The notes: a model not told the origin generated them from the sequence alone. 54,105 bases of DNA from Verrucomicrobiia bacterium (GCA_035577545.1 DATLVI010000032.1:1-54105), one strand, 5' to 3'. Counted from the first letter of the stretch, positions 26,592-35,187 are shown. Numbers and translations: made by a program.

Positions 26592-27239
26592 GTGGCCGAT
26601 ACCCTTGTTATTAACGAGATTTTTCACAGCATTCAGGGCGAGTCCTCTTTTGCGGGGTTGCCCTGTGTGTTTGTGCGGCTGACCGCGTGCAACCTACGCT
26701 GCACGTGGTGTGACACGACGTACTCGTTCCACGAGGGCGCGTCGATGAAACTCGGCGACGTGATTGTGAAGGTGCTGGAGTACAACTGCCCGCTGGTTGA
26801 GATCACCGGCGGCGAACCCCTGTTGCAGCCGAATGTCTTCCCGTTAATGACACGGCTTTGCGATTTGGGCAAGCGGGTGTTGCTGGAGACGAGCGGTTCG
26901 GTGGACGTGTCGCGGGTGGACCCGCGCGTGGTGAAGATCATGGACTTGAAATGTCCCGGCAGCGGCGAGGTTGGCAAGAACCTGTACGATAACATTCGGC
27001 ATCTCGACAAGAAGGATGAAGTGAAATTCGTCATCGCCGACCGCGCGGATTACGATTGGGCGAAGCAGATGATGGGCGAGCATCAGTTGACCAATGGCTG
27101 TACTGTTTTATTCTCACCTGTTTGGGGCAAGCTGCCGCTCAAAACGCTTGCTGAATGGATTCTAGCGGATAGACTGCCCGTCCGCATGCAGACCCAGTGG
27201 CACAAGCATATTTGGGGACCGGAAACCCGGGGAGTATAA
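26592..27239 (+). CDS. queE: 7-carboxy-7-deazaguanine synthase QueE (radical SAM)
   Basis: Converts 6-carboxytetrahydropterin to 7-carboxy-7-deazaguanine on the way to queuosine. The 215-residue protein shows INEIFHSIQGESSFAGLPCVFVRL, the radical-SAM motif CNLRCTWC with its preceding TA, DTTYSF, and the EITGGEPLLQ glycine-rich motif. The ending QTQWHKHIWG is also typical. It starts with GTG at 26592. No other queuosine genes lie in the window. Confidence 0.95.
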   Translation: MADTLVINEIFHSIQGESSFAGLPCVFVRLTACNLRCTWCDTTYSFHEGASMKLGDVIVKVLEYNCPLVEITGGEPLLQPNVFPLMTRLCDLGKRVLLETSGSVDVSRVDPRVVKIMDLKCPGSGEVGKNLYDNIRHLDKKDEVKFVIADRADYDWAKQMMGEHQLTNGCTVLFSPVWGKLPLKTLAEWILADRLPVRMQTQWHKHIWGPETRGV

Positions 27240-27244
27240 GAATC

Positions 27245-27487
27245 ATGTCACTACGCATCATCATCAAGTCCGCGCAAATCCGCGGTTGGATCGGGGAACG
27301 CAACGGCCAGCCCGCGCGCCGTCGTGACACCGACGCCGACCTCGCCGTGCTCTTCGATGGCGACAAAGCCGATTACGAAACTTTGAGCATCGATGAACTG
27401 GTCGAATCCATGAAAGCCAATCATCTTGTCCTGCTCGTGGACCAGGAAGCCGGGAAAACGTTTCATAAGTTCGTCCAGCACGGCTAG
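27245..27487 (+). CDS. Small protein of unknown function
   Basis: An 80-residue product with no recognised motif. It starts strand-like (MSLRIIIKSAQIRGWIGE), then turns acidic (DTDADLAVLFDGDKADYETL) and ends in a helix. The start at 27245 is 5 nt after queE, and the next gene follows 15 nt later, so it is probably part of the queE-aminotransferase-luxEC transcript. It is kept because of its position, strand and coding-like codon use. Confidence 0.5.
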   Translation: MSLRIIIKSAQIRGWIGERNGQPARRRDTDADLAVLFDGDKADYETLSIDELVESMKANHLVLLVDQEAGKTFHKFVQHG

Positions 27488-27502
27488 AATGAAGCCGTTG
27501 TT

Positions 27503-28741
27503 GTGAAAGAGCTGCTGCCACTGCTGAAGACCCGCATCCCCGGCCCGAAGTCCTGCGCCCTCGCCCGCCAACTACGTCGTTACGAATCCCGCAACATCAC
27601 GTACGTTTCAGATCATTGGCCGGTTTTTTGGCAGCGTGCGGCGGGAACCAACGTGTGGGATGTTGATGGCAACCGCTACATCGACCTGACGGCGGCGTTT
27701 GGCGTGGCGAACGTCGGACATACCAACCCCCGCGTTGTGGCGGCGATCCAGGCGCAAGCCGGAAAATTATTGCACGCGATGGGCGATGTGCATCCGAACG
27801 AATTGAAGTTGAAGCTGGCGCGGGAATTGGTGGCGCTGACGTTTGGACGGTGGAGCAAATCGGAGGGGCGCGTTGTCTTCGCGAACTCCGGTGCAGAGGC
27901 GGTTGAGGTTGCGCTCAAGACGGCGGCGATCCACACCAAACGGCCGGGTGTCATTGCGTTTGAAGGCGCGTATCACGGACTCACCTACGGTGCGCTCGAT
28001 ACGACGTGGCGCGCGGACTTCCGCAAACCTTTTTCCGGGCAACTTGGCCATTTTACCGCGCATGTTCCGTTTGGACGTTTGCCGGAGGTCGCGAACATTC
28101 AGGATTTTGGCGCGGTTATTGTGGAGCCGATTCAAGGGCGCGGAGGGGTCATTGTTCCGCCGGATGATTTTCTTCCGAAGTTGCGCCGGTTCTGCGACGA
28201 CCATGGCTTGCTGCTGGTTCTCGACGAAGTCTACACGGGGTTTTGTCGGACGGGACGCTGGTTCGCGTGTGAACATTCGGGAGTGGTGCCGGACCTTGTT
28301 TGCGCCGGTAAGGCCATGGCGGGCGGCTTTCCGATTTCGGCGTGCATTGGGCGCGCGGAAGTCATGGATAGCTGGCCCCAGTCAGAAGGCGAGGCGATTC
28401 ATACGAGCACATTCATGGGCAATCCGCTCGGTTGCGCCGCCGCGCTCGCCTCCATCGGCGAGGTGAAACGGCTCAAGCTGGACGCCCGCAGTCGTGAATT
28501 AGGCAAATGGTTTGCAGCGCGACTCGCCCGCATCGGCAAGGTGCGCGGCCGAGGATTGATGCTCGGACTGGAAGTGAAGAATGCGGTTCCGATTGTCGAA
28601 AAGCTTCTCCAGCGAGGCATTCTCGCCCTGCCCGAAGGCAGCCGCAATGAAGTCGTCGGGCTCACTCCCCCGTTGGTGATTACGAAACGGCAGCTGGATC
28701 ATTGTTTGGCCGTGCTAGATGATTTGGTTTCCCATGGATAA
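27503..28741 (+). CDS. Class-III pyridoxal-phosphate aminotransferase
   Basis: A 412-residue fold-type I aminotransferase of the acetylornithine/GABA/omega-amino group. Visible motifs: NVWDVDGNRYIDLTAAFGVANVGH, the PLP phosphate-binding NSGAEAVEVALKTA, EGAYHGLTYGAL, IVEPIQGRGGVIVPP, DEVYTGFCRTGR with D241 contacting the pyridine nitrogen, and K270 in CAGKAMAGGFP as the Schiff-base lysine. It starts with GTG. Its 3' end overlaps the luxE-like gene by 8 nt, which suggests one pathway. The amino acceptor is not identifiable; an aldehyde made by LuxC/LuxE is an attractive candidate. Confidence 0.9.
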   Translation: MKELLPLLKTRIPGPKSCALARQLRRYESRNITYVSDHWPVFWQRAAGTNVWDVDGNRYIDLTAAFGVANVGHTNPRVVAAIQAQAGKLLHAMGDVHPNELKLKLARELVALTFGRWSKSEGRVVFANSGAEAVEVALKTAAIHTKRPGVIAFEGAYHGLTYGALDTTWRADFRKPFSGQLGHFTAHVPFGRLPEVANIQDFGAVIVEPIQGRGGVIVPPDDFLPKLRRFCDDHGLLLVLDEVYTGFCRTGRWFACEHSGVVPDLVCAGKAMAGGFPISACIGRAEVMDSWPQSEGEAIHTSTFMGNPLGCAAALASIGEVKRLKLDARSRELGKWFAARLARIGKVRGRGLMLGLEVKNAVPIVEKLLQRGILALPEGSRNEVVGLTPPLVITKRQLDHCLAVLDDLVSHG

Positions 28742-29837
28742 AGCTGCCTCGGATCTCCAGCGACGGGTGTTCGCGCTCATCTCGCGCGGGGTGGCGCAGG
28801 CGACGACGGACGAGGAGTTTGAGGGGTTGGCGCGTGAGGTGTTTGCGTTTCAGTATGAGCGTTGCGCGGTGTATCGGGCTTATTGCGACCGGCGGAAGCA
28901 GACACCGCAGTCGGTGATGCATTGGAAAGAGATTCCGGCGACGCCGACGAGTGCGTTCAAGGATTTTGCGCTGACGTGTTTTCCGGTCGAGCAGGCGGTA
29001 GCGGAATTTCACACGAGCGGGACAACGCGTGAGCTATCGGGGAAACATTTTTTGGCCACGCTGGAACTTTACCATGCGGCGATTGGTCCGAACTTCGCGG
29101 CGCACTTGCTGCCGGATGGCGCGCGCTTGCCGATGATGATATTGACGCCGTCGCCGGAGGAGGCGCAGCACTCCTCGTTGTCACATATGATGGGTGTGGT
29201 GATGAAGGAGTTCGGCGCAGATGACAGCGCTTATTATGTTGAGGGCGGCCAATTGCTCGTGGAGAAATTGGTGCGTGATTTATGCGAGATACAGTGGGCA
29301 CATCAGCCGGTGTTTCTCTTAGGGACGGCGTTTGCCCTTGTCCACTTGTTTGATCATCTCGAGCAGCAGAATTTGAAATTTGAAATGTCAGAAGGCAGTC
29401 GCGTCATGGAAACGGGTGGGTTCAAGGGACGGTCCCGTGAACTGTCGAAGGCGGATCTCTATGCGCTATTTGAGAGTGTTCTGGGAATTCCAACGACGCA
29501 CGTTGTCAATGAATACGGCATGACGGAGTTGAGCACGCAGTTTTATGATGCGACGCTGCGGGTTGGCAGGCGGACAGATGGGAAGGCGGTTCCGCCTTGG
29601 GCACGGGTGCTCATTATCGACCCGAACACTGGCAAGGAGGCTGCTGATAATGAGCGTGGCCTGGTCCGCATCTTTGACCTGGCAAACCTGTGGAGTATGA
29701 TGTGTGTGCAGACGGAAGATTTAGGAATTGCCCGGGTGAGTGACTCGAGTTTGGTGGAATTTGAAGTCTTGGGGAGATCGGCGGGCGCGGAAGTGCGTGG
29801 CTGTTCACTCAATGCGGAGAATATTGTGATGGAATGA
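28734..29837 (+). CDS. LuxE-family acyl-protein synthetase
   Basis: LuxE-type enzymes adenylate a fatty acid and transfer it to their own C-terminal cysteine, then hand it to LuxC for reduction. The 367-residue protein has an AMP-binding FHTSGTTRELSGKHF motif, MTELSTQFYD, and ends RGCSLNAENIVME, placing a cysteine (C357) in the position of the LuxE acyl-acceptor. The start at 28734 overlaps the aminotransferase by 8 nt, and the 3' end overlaps the luxC-like gene by 4 nt. No luciferase genes (luxAB) are near, so the role is unlikely to be luminescence. Confidence 0.88.
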   Translation: MDKAASDLQRRVFALISRGVAQATTDEEFEGLAREVFAFQYERCAVYRAYCDRRKQTPQSVMHWKEIPATPTSAFKDFALTCFPVEQAVAEFHTSGTTRELSGKHFLATLELYHAAIGPNFAAHLLPDGARLPMMILTPSPEEAQHSSLSHMMGVVMKEFGADDSAYYVEGGQLLVEKLVRDLCEIQWAHQPVFLLGTAFALVHLFDHLEQQNLKFEMSEGSRVMETGGFKGRSRELSKADLYALFESVLGIPTTHVVNEYGMTELSTQFYDATLRVGRRTDGKAVPPWARVLIIDPNTGKEAADNERGLVRIFDLANLWSMMCVQTEDLGIARVSDSSLVEFEVLGRSAGAEVRGCSLNAENIVME

Positions 29838-31135
29838 GCGCAACGATTGAGACGATTCGGGAGGCGATTGGCCGGACCCGGGAAGCGCGTGAGCGGGTGC
29901 AACAGCATCGCAGCACGGACGCGGTCATCGCCGTTTTGGCGCAGACGGCGAAGAATTGGCTGGATCCGAACAGTCCGTGGCGGAAGCGCGCAGTCGAGTC
30001 CGCCCCAAAGCACATGGGCTTTTCCGAAGCGATGGTGCAGGAAGCCATCGATCTCACCTTCGGGGCGATCAACTACGAGTCGCTCGGCGAACTGCTGGAC
30101 CGCGAGTTGGGGAACCGGCGGGTCCTCGACGAGTTTTGCCTGCGTGGGCGGGTGCAGTCGCGGGCCGTCGCACCGCGGCTGCTGGTCCATTTTCTGGCGG
30201 GCAACGTCCCGATGCCCGGAATCGTGAGCATCTGCTGCGGGTTGCTGCTGCGGACAGCGAACCTGGTGAAAGTTTCGTCGCGCGACCCGGTGTTCCCCTC
30301 CCTGTTTATCGGGTCGGTGCGCGAGGTGGACACGGAGCTGGCCGACTGCGTGGCGTCGATCGAGTGGTCACGCGATGAGCTGGCGCTGACACAGACCGCG
30401 CTGGAAGACGCCGACGCGGTGATCGCGTACGGCGACGATCAGACGATTTCCGCACTGCGACAACTCGCGTCCCCGCAAGCGCGGTTTCTCGGATACGGCC
30501 ACAAATTCAGTTTTGCCGTGGTAGCGAAGGAAGCGATGACCGAGGAGAACCTGCCGCACCTGGCGCAGGCGGCGGCGTTTGACGCGTCGGTATATGACCA
30601 GTTGGGTTGCCTCTCGCCGCATGTTTATTATGTGGAGGAACGCGGACAGCTTGGCCCGCGGAAATTTGCCGCGGCGCTGGCCGACGCGATGGCGGCGTAT
30701 CAAGCGCGCGTCCCACGCGGTCAACTCCCGCTGGAAGAAGCGGCGCAGAACGCGAAATTCCGGGCTTGCTACGAATTTCGCGCCGCATCAGACAAGCGCA
30801 TGGAAGTGTGGGCGAGTCCGACGGGCAATGACTGGACAGTCATCTACGACGACAGTCCCTCCTTCATCCCCTCCTGTCTCAACCGGACTGTTTTTGTGAA
30901 ACCCACCGACGGCTACAAGCGCGTTCTCGACGCCATCCAGAAGATCGCCTCCAGCGTCTCAAGTGTGGGAGTCGCGCCGATGAACGAGCGCGCATTGGGG
31001 TTTGCCAGCGATCTTGCCAGGATGGGCGTGCATCGCGTGTGCCCCATCGGCCAGATGCAGCGTCCACCCTTGTCATGGCACCATGATGGTAGGCCGAATT
31101 TGGCGGACCTGGTCAGTTGGACGGATCTCGGTTAG
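29834..31135 (+). CDS. LuxC-family acyl-protein/acyl-CoA reductase
   Basis: Reduces an activated acyl group to the aldehyde with NADPH. The 433-residue protein has the aldehyde-dehydrogenase-like fold signatures of LuxC: FLAGNVPMPGIVSICCGLLLRTANLVKVSSRDP, the cofactor-binding region DADAVIAYGDDQTI, and the active-site cysteine C259 in VYDQLGCLSPHVYYVE. The C-terminal GVHRVCPIGQMQRPPLSWHHDG is also typical of the family. It is translationally coupled to the LuxE partner (ATGA). Confidence 0.9.
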   Translation: MSATIETIREAIGRTREARERVQQHRSTDAVIAVLAQTAKNWLDPNSPWRKRAVESAPKHMGFSEAMVQEAIDLTFGAINYESLGELLDRELGNRRVLDEFCLRGRVQSRAVAPRLLVHFLAGNVPMPGIVSICCGLLLRTANLVKVSSRDPVFPSLFIGSVREVDTELADCVASIEWSRDELALTQTALEDADAVIAYGDDQTISALRQLASPQARFLGYGHKFSFAVVAKEAMTEENLPHLAQAAAFDASVYDQLGCLSPHVYYVEERGQLGPRKFAAALADAMAAYQARVPRGQLPLEEAAQNAKFRACYEFRAASDKRMEVWASPTGNDWTVIYDDSPSFIPSCLNRTVFVKPTDGYKRVLDAIQKIASSVSSVGVAPMNERALGFASDLARMGVHRVCPIGQMQRPPLSWHHDGRPNLADLVSWTDLG

Positions 31136-31148
31136 CACACGGCAGCTC

Positions 31149-31175
31149 ACCACGAAGGCGCGAAGGACACGAAGA
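31149..31175. repeat. CACCACGAAG-type intergenic repeat
   Basis: The sequence around CACCACGAAGGCGCGAAGGA followed by CACGAAG resembles a repeat seen between genes in many unrelated bacteria (recalled, not searched). It lies just after the luxC-like gene. Confidence 0.4.
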
Positions 31176-31220
31176 TTATGGATAGCACTATCTATAACTG
31201 TGGGATCATGCGGAAGCGGG

Positions 31221-31934
31221 CTACGGAAGAGGCCGGGCAGTTTGTAGATTGTAAGGCGTTGAGCCCTTCCCCCGAATCGTATCCATCACCCGCCAGAAGC
31301 TGGCCGGACTTAAGTCGGGCAAGGTGTAGGTAGCGCCGGCGTGTTCCAGTTTCTCTTTTCGGCGGCCAACGCCGATAAATGGGATGCCGAGTTTTTGGCA
31401 GGTTCGGAGGTCCCACAGTCCATCCCCGACGTACACCGTTTCCTGAAGTCGCCTCCCGGCTTTCGCGGCTGCCCCGGCGATAATATCTCCTCGGGTATAG
31501 AAATCGGACGACGTAACCATCGGAATGCTATCCAAGCGAATGCCTGACGCACCGAGTTTGAAGGTACTGGTTTCAAACCAATCGCCGGTGCCAATGGCGA
31601 ACGCGACGCCCTGCTTCTTCAACTCTTCCAAAAGAGCCAACGCCCCTTCGAGGGCCGGAAATGACGATGAATCGTTTTCGTGAGCAGCCCGCAAACGCCG
31701 CAGGTATCCATCGCGCACGGCGTGAACCATGTGCGCCTTCTTTTCCGGGGACGAATCCTTCAGGGCCTGATGAACAACGGCCTGCGCCGTCACCTCTTCC
31801 AGGCTCTCCCAAAAAGCGCTGTCCAGGGCGAATCCCGCAGTCTCTTCAAAGGCCCCTTCGAAGCTGGCCCAGTCGGTGGGTTCACCACCAACGAGAGTGC
31901 CATCGACGTCGAACACGATCAGAATGTCTCCCAT
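31221..31934 (-). CDS. HAD-superfamily hydrolase
   Basis: A 237-residue phosphatase-like protein. Motif I is FDVDGT (nucleophile D9, acid/base D11). A cap domain follows from about residue 20 to 95. Motif II lies near FAIGTGDW, and VGDGLWDLRTCQKLGIPFIGVG is motif IV, the Mg-binding DGxxDL segment. The context (convergent with luxC) does not reveal the substrate. It may be a phosphoglycolate-phosphatase-like enzyme. Confidence 0.85.
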   Translation of the reverse strand: MGDILIVFDVDGTLVGGEPTDWASFEGAFEETAGFALDSAFWESLEEVTAQAVVHQALKDSSPEKKAHMVHAVRDGYLRRLRAAHENDSSSFPALEGALALLEELKKQGVAFAIGTGDWFETSTFKLGASGIRLDSIPMVTSSDFYTRGDIIAGAAAKAGRRLQETVYVGDGLWDLRTCQKLGIPFIGVGRRKEKLEHAGATYTLPDLSPASFWRVMDTIRGKGSTPYNLQTARPLP

Positions 31935-32088
31935 AGCGGGCTACTGTATCAGGGCGAGAGAACACGTCCACATTAATGCTCGCCAAATTTGTGAATTATG
32001 AGAGGCGACCCCAGTAATTGCAGCTTTACAGAGTTCACGCCAATGACTAGACAAGTGGTTTGCGCGAACTTCCAGGAGGGAGACGAGA

Positions 32089-32841
32089 ATGTCCACGAAG
32101 AAATGGTTGATACTGATTGCGCTGGGAATGGCGGGCTCCGTCACGATGGTGGCGATCGTATGCATCGTCTGGTTCTTTGGCTTGGGCAATGTGGGCGTAG
32201 ATGGTTGGCTGCCGGTTTATAGCATTGAGCAAACGGCCTCGGCCCATCCGGGTTTTCTTCGCACCACTGTCACGTCGGGGACGTCGGTCTTTGTGAGTGA
32301 TTATGACGAATATGCATTGCAGTTGCAGGACATCGAGCCGAAGAATGCGATTGGCCGCGGGCCGGTCGGCGGCAAGATGGTTTACACAATCGACGGGCAG
32401 AAACCGACGGACTATCTCGCCGTGGATGAAGGCTCCGAGATGCCGGCGTATGCGGTGTACCGCAACAGCAAACTCCCGCCGTTCGACTGGCGGCATGCGA
32501 AGTTCCAGACGATGGAGTATACCGCGCCGATGGGTCCCGCGGCGCACAAACGCACGACCGATCCGGCATTGATTGAAGAGGTGGTGAGTGCCATGCGGGA
32601 TGGGACCCCTATCCCCTCCTCTTTGCTCGCCGCGGGTAGCGTCAGCAATCTCAATGGCGTCTGGCTAAACAGCGACCAACTGCCCGGGATAATTTATTAT
32701 CCGAAAGTTTACGCAGATCCGTCGGGCCGGGTCTATCTGTCGGAAAGCGTCGTGATGGTGAGCGCCAACGCGAAGCAATGGGCGGAGGCGCGTTGGGTGT
32801 CGGCGGGTCCGCTCTTCACGAAATGGCTGCAAACGCCTTGA
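32089..32841 (+). CDS. Membrane-anchored protein of unknown function
   Basis: A 250-residue product with a single N-terminal transmembrane segment (LILIALGMAGSVTMVAIVCIVWFF) and an exported soluble part containing TSGTSVFVSDYDEYALQLQDI and VVSAMRDGTPIPSSLLAAG. No family is recognised. It has one of the best ribosome-binding sites in the window (AGGAGGGAG, 6-14 nt before the ATG). It stands alone between convergent and divergent neighbours. Confidence 0.65.
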   Translation: MSTKKWLILIALGMAGSVTMVAIVCIVWFFGLGNVGVDGWLPVYSIEQTASAHPGFLRTTVTSGTSVFVSDYDEYALQLQDIEPKNAIGRGPVGGKMVYTIDGQKPTDYLAVDEGSEMPAYAVYRNSKLPPFDWRHAKFQTMEYTAPMGPAAHKRTTDPALIEEVVSAMRDGTPIPSSLLAAGSVSNLNGVWLNSDQLPGIIYYPKVYADPSGRVYLSESVVMVSANAKQWAEARWVSAGPLFTKWLQTP

Positions 32842-32921
32842 AGAGTCGGAACCAGATTTTGAAAGTGGACCTCGTCTATTGAGGTTGGGTAAGGCAAATG
32901 TGTCCAGAGTACTGAGTTGAG

Positions 32922-32946
32922 CCCAATGACAGGTCTGACCCCGGTT
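32922..32946. repeat. Short GGTCTGACCCCGG repeat-like sequence
   Basis: CCCAATGACAGGTCTGACCC sits between two convergent genes. From memory it resembles the GGGGTCAGACC sequences that flank REP-associated tyrosine transposases in other genomes. No transposase is present here and only one copy was seen. Confidence 0.3.
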
Positions 32947-32947
32947 A

Positions 32948-33634
32948 TCAGAAGTCAATAAAGTCTTTGAATGTCCTTTCCAACGGCTCATACCGTGTGC
33001 GGACGACAGCCCACTGGTGCGTTTCAGAGGCTTCGGAGACTTCTTCCATGGTCCACTGCATGTTGGACAGGAAAAAGGCAACCGCCTTGCGAACGCCGGG
33101 AATCTGGTAGTCGTCGAGAAAGATCACGCTACTGGGCGCCAACAGATTGTTGAGGTAGAGAAGGTCAATGAAAACGCCTTCAAAACGGTGGGTGCCATCA
33201 ACTATGGCGAAATCGAATTTCCTGCCCTGCTGTTGAAGTTCAGGCAGAATAAATTCCGAGGGGCGCTTGCAAAACTCGATTTGATTATTGACGCCAATCT
33301 CGCCAATGAACTGAAGGCCGAGATCGGAAAAGCGCCTGTCCTGATAGGGGTCGATTGTGAACAGGAAAAAATCCTCTCCATGGGTTTCCAGCAGCGCCTT
33401 AACGGCATTGATCGTCGCAAACCCATATCCGAGCCCTATGTCGATAACCGAAGCGGGCTTTTCCTTCCTGATCCAATCCTGAAGGGCCATGCCTTCCCTG
33501 GGATCCATGGCGACAGGGAACAAGTCGTGCCTTTTTCCATCCAACGCAGCTACCGCAAAGCCGTCTTTCGCCAGTTTGGCGATGATCTCGCCCGCTATGG
33601 ATGCCTTGTGAGCATATTGATCTGGGTCATTCAT
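32948..33634 (-). CDS. Class I SAM-dependent methyltransferase-like protein
   Basis: 228 residues. The core reads ASVIDIGLGYGFATINAVKAL (motif I, SAM-binding glycine loop), FTIDPYQDRRF (motif II acidic residue), KFDFAIVDGTHRFEGVFIDLLYL, and PSSVIFLDDYQIPGVRKAVAFF, an arrangement typical of the Methyltransf_24 group that acts on small molecules or sugars. The last part is variable. It follows the kinase gene by 6 nt, so the two are likely co-transcribed. The substrate is unknown. Confidence 0.75.
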   Translation of the reverse strand: MNDPDQYAHKASIAGEIIAKLAKDGFAVAALDGKRHDLFPVAMDPREGMALQDWIRKEKPASVIDIGLGYGFATINAVKALLETHGEDFFLFTIDPYQDRRFSDLGLQFIGEIGVNNQIEFCKRPSEFILPELQQQGRKFDFAIVDGTHRFEGVFIDLLYLNNLLAPSSVIFLDDYQIPGVRKAVAFFLSNMQWTMEEVSEASETHQWAVVRTRYEPLERTFKDFIDF

Positions 33635-33640
33635 GTTGCG

Positions 33641-34252
33641 CTATCTTTTTAGCTGCTCAAGGCACAACTCAACGATTTTCTGTACGGGTGCTTGCGGGGG
33701 GAGTTCGATACTGGTGAGCCCGAACTTTTTGACCGCCTCCTTCAGTCGCGCGTTGTACCAGAAACTACGGGCCAGATAATGATCGATCATCGCCTCTTCG
33801 TCTGACGCACCGCGATAGAACTCTACCGCCTTGATCAAGCGTTCGCGTAAGGTCTGCTCCTGGGCCGCGAGCCACAGCGAGCCCACGCTGGGCAGCCGTA
33901 ATTCGGCGACCTCCTCCGGCCAGAGACTCCACCCTTCCATAACGGTTGGTTCGCCCCAGGTGGCATGCTTGCGAATCACGCTCTGGACCGCAGGCCACAT
34001 GGCGCGGTGTTCCTGGTTGATGTCGGCGATGAGTGCTTCGCCCGAGCGGGTGACATAGTATTCTCTGTAGTCGTACCCATCCATCGGGTGCAGATGTGGA
34101 TGCGAGTCTTTGGTAGTGGTGGCGCGAATGGCCTCACCGAGATCATCCGTTGAGATGCAGCCATAGCCGAGTTTGGCAGCGAGCATGCGGGCAACCGTCG
34201 TTTTGCCCGACATCGGAGCGCCACCGATCAGAATGACGCGCGAGTAACTCAT
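33641..34252 (-). CDS. P-loop NTPase, small-molecule kinase-like
   Basis: 203 residues. The N-terminus SRVILIGGAPMSGKTTVARML is a Walker A motif (residues 10-19). STDDLGEAIRA resembles the acceptor-binding region of 2-phosphoglycerate-kinase-like or shikimate-kinase-like enzymes. A lid-like basic segment (TLRERLIKAVEFYRGASDE) follows. The substrate cannot be assigned. It sits between a DUF2164 gene upstream and a methyltransferase gene downstream, all on the same strand and closely spaced. Confidence 0.72.
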   Translation of the reverse strand: MSYSRVILIGGAPMSGKTTVARMLAAKLGYGCISTDDLGEAIRATTTKDSHPHLHPMDGYDYREYYVTRSGEALIADINQEHRAMWPAVQSVIRKHATWGEPTVMEGWSLWPEEVAELRLPSVGSLWLAAQEQTLRERLIKAVEFYRGASDEEAMIDHYLARSFWYNARLKEAVKKFGLTSIELPPQAPVQKIVELCLEQLKR

Positions 34253-34277
34253 GTAGTCCTCGGGATGCTTCTGTCCT

Positions 34278-34535
34278 TCACTTCTTTTTCTTGAGCCAAT
34301 AGGTCAGGGCGGGCTCGAAGCAGGTGCCGGACAAATCTTCGACTCTTCCGCGAAAATACGTTTCGGCGTCCTTGACGCCTTTGTTGTAGGCAAACGGGGC
34401 GATCTCCTTCAGAAAGTAGCTTAACAAGAATTTCGCCCGCATCTCGCTGATTTCCAGTTCCAGTTCTTCCTTGAAATATCTCCGGAGTGAAGGGATGACG
34501 TCGGCAACCTCTTCTTTGGTCAATTCAATGGCCAT
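34278..34535 (-). CDS. DUF2164-family protein
   Basis: 85 residues. The sequence (LTKEEVADVIPSLRRYFKEELELEISEMRAKFLLSYFLKEIAPFAYNKGVKDA) matches the DUF2164 pattern of small, highly charged helical proteins. Function unknown. It is first in a three-gene minus-strand set with the P-loop kinase and the methyltransferase. Confidence 0.8.
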   Translation of the reverse strand: MAIELTKEEVADVIPSLRRYFKEELELEISEMRAKFLLSYFLKEIAPFAYNKGVKDAETYFRGRVEDLSGTCFEPALTYWLKKKK

Positions 34536-34555
34536 GAGTAGAAGAATAACACCTT

Positions 34556-34594
34556 AACGCTCAACTTCCAACACTCAACGCTCAACGTTCAACC
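34556..34594. repeat. Short tandem CAACNCTCAACG-type repeat
   Basis: Four imperfect units of about 9-11 nt (built on CTCAAC/CCAACA/CTCAACG/TTCAAC) run through 34556-34594, directly upstream of the DUF2164 gene. It probably expands by replication slippage. Function unknown. Confidence 0.5.
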
Positions 34595-34632
34595 CCGAAA
34601 AGGATTCGGGGCAAGCACTCAAGGCAGAAACG

Positions 34633-34658
34633 GTCCGCGCTTAGCAAGCGCGGCTACA
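34633..34658. repeat. GCGGCTACA-type hairpin repeat, copy 1
   Basis: GTCCGCGC (34633-34640), a TTAGCAA loop, then GCGCGGCTACA (34648-34658) form a GC hairpin with a constant GCTACA tail. The same layout recurs at 52130-52154 (GTCCGCGC, CTTACA, GCGCGGCTACA). Confidence 0.6.
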
Positions 34659-34671
34659 ACCGGAACGGCCC

Positions 34672-34693
34672 GCGGCCAGCGCCCGCGGCTACA
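34672..34693. repeat. GCGGCTACA-type repeat, copy 2
   Basis: The 22-nt element GCGG(C)CAGCGCCCGCGGCTACA is repeated with one change (C to T) at 35029-35050. Both end in the same GCGGCTACA motif as the hairpin copies nearby. Confidence 0.6.
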
Positions 34694-34764
34694 AAGGCCG
34701 CAATTTTCTTGAAGCGTGGTGGAAAACGAGGCAGATTCTGTCGGCGTTTGGAGGAGACGGACCA

Positions 34765-34926
34765 ATGAAACGGATAACGGTTCGATTTATTCTCGCGGTG
34801 ATGTTCATTGCCTTTGTGCAAGGCTGCTCGTCGGTCAAGCCGGATCCAGAGACCGGGCCTAACTCGCCAGAAGGACAGGAGCGCGAGCGGATGAACCGGA
34901 TGCTTGAGCCGTCGCCGAATCAGTGA
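34765..34926 (+). CDS. Small lipoprotein (53 residues)
   Basis: A short gene with a strong GGAGGAG ribosome-binding site ending about 8 nt before the ATG. The product begins MKRITVRFILAVMFIAFVQG followed by CSS, a clear lipoprotein signal with lipobox VQGC. The mature peptide is only about 33 residues, charged and Pro-rich (SSVKPDPETGPNSPEGQERE), ending LEPSPNQ. No family is known to me. It lies alone among hairpin repeats. The signal peptide plus ribosome-binding site make it a credible gene despite its size. Confidence 0.65.
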   Translation: MKRITVRFILAVMFIAFVQGCSSVKPDPETGPNSPEGQERERMNRMLEPSPNQ

Positions 34927-35028
34927 TCCGCCTTCGCTCTTCGAGCTTCCGCCTTTGCCGAGGCTACGGCGGACAAACACGCCCTTGTGGGCCGTGGTAG
35001 AACACTGTACCGAAGCAGACGGCGGACT

Positions 35029-35050
35029 GCGGTCAGCGCCCGCGGCTACA
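35029..35050. repeat. GCGGCTACA-type repeat, copy 3
   Basis: A 22-nt near-identical copy of the element at 34672-34693 (one substitution). Confidence 0.6.
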
Positions 35051-35166
35051 GGGAGACAAACACGGCTTGAGATATTAATACGCGATATTTCTTCTAGACA
35101 TCGTATTTCGATAATGGTATCGTGCGGGCATGTTTTCTACCCGGAAGAGGCGCAAGATGGAAATGC

Positions 35167-35187
35167 GGACGGCTAGGCCAGCCGTCC
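35167..35187. repeat. GGACGGCT hairpin repeat, copy A
   Basis: An 8-bp stem GGACGGCT / AGCCGTCC encloses a 5-nt loop (AGGCC) and is followed by CTGCCTCGGAA. A second copy lies at 35507-35527. Confidence 0.6.
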
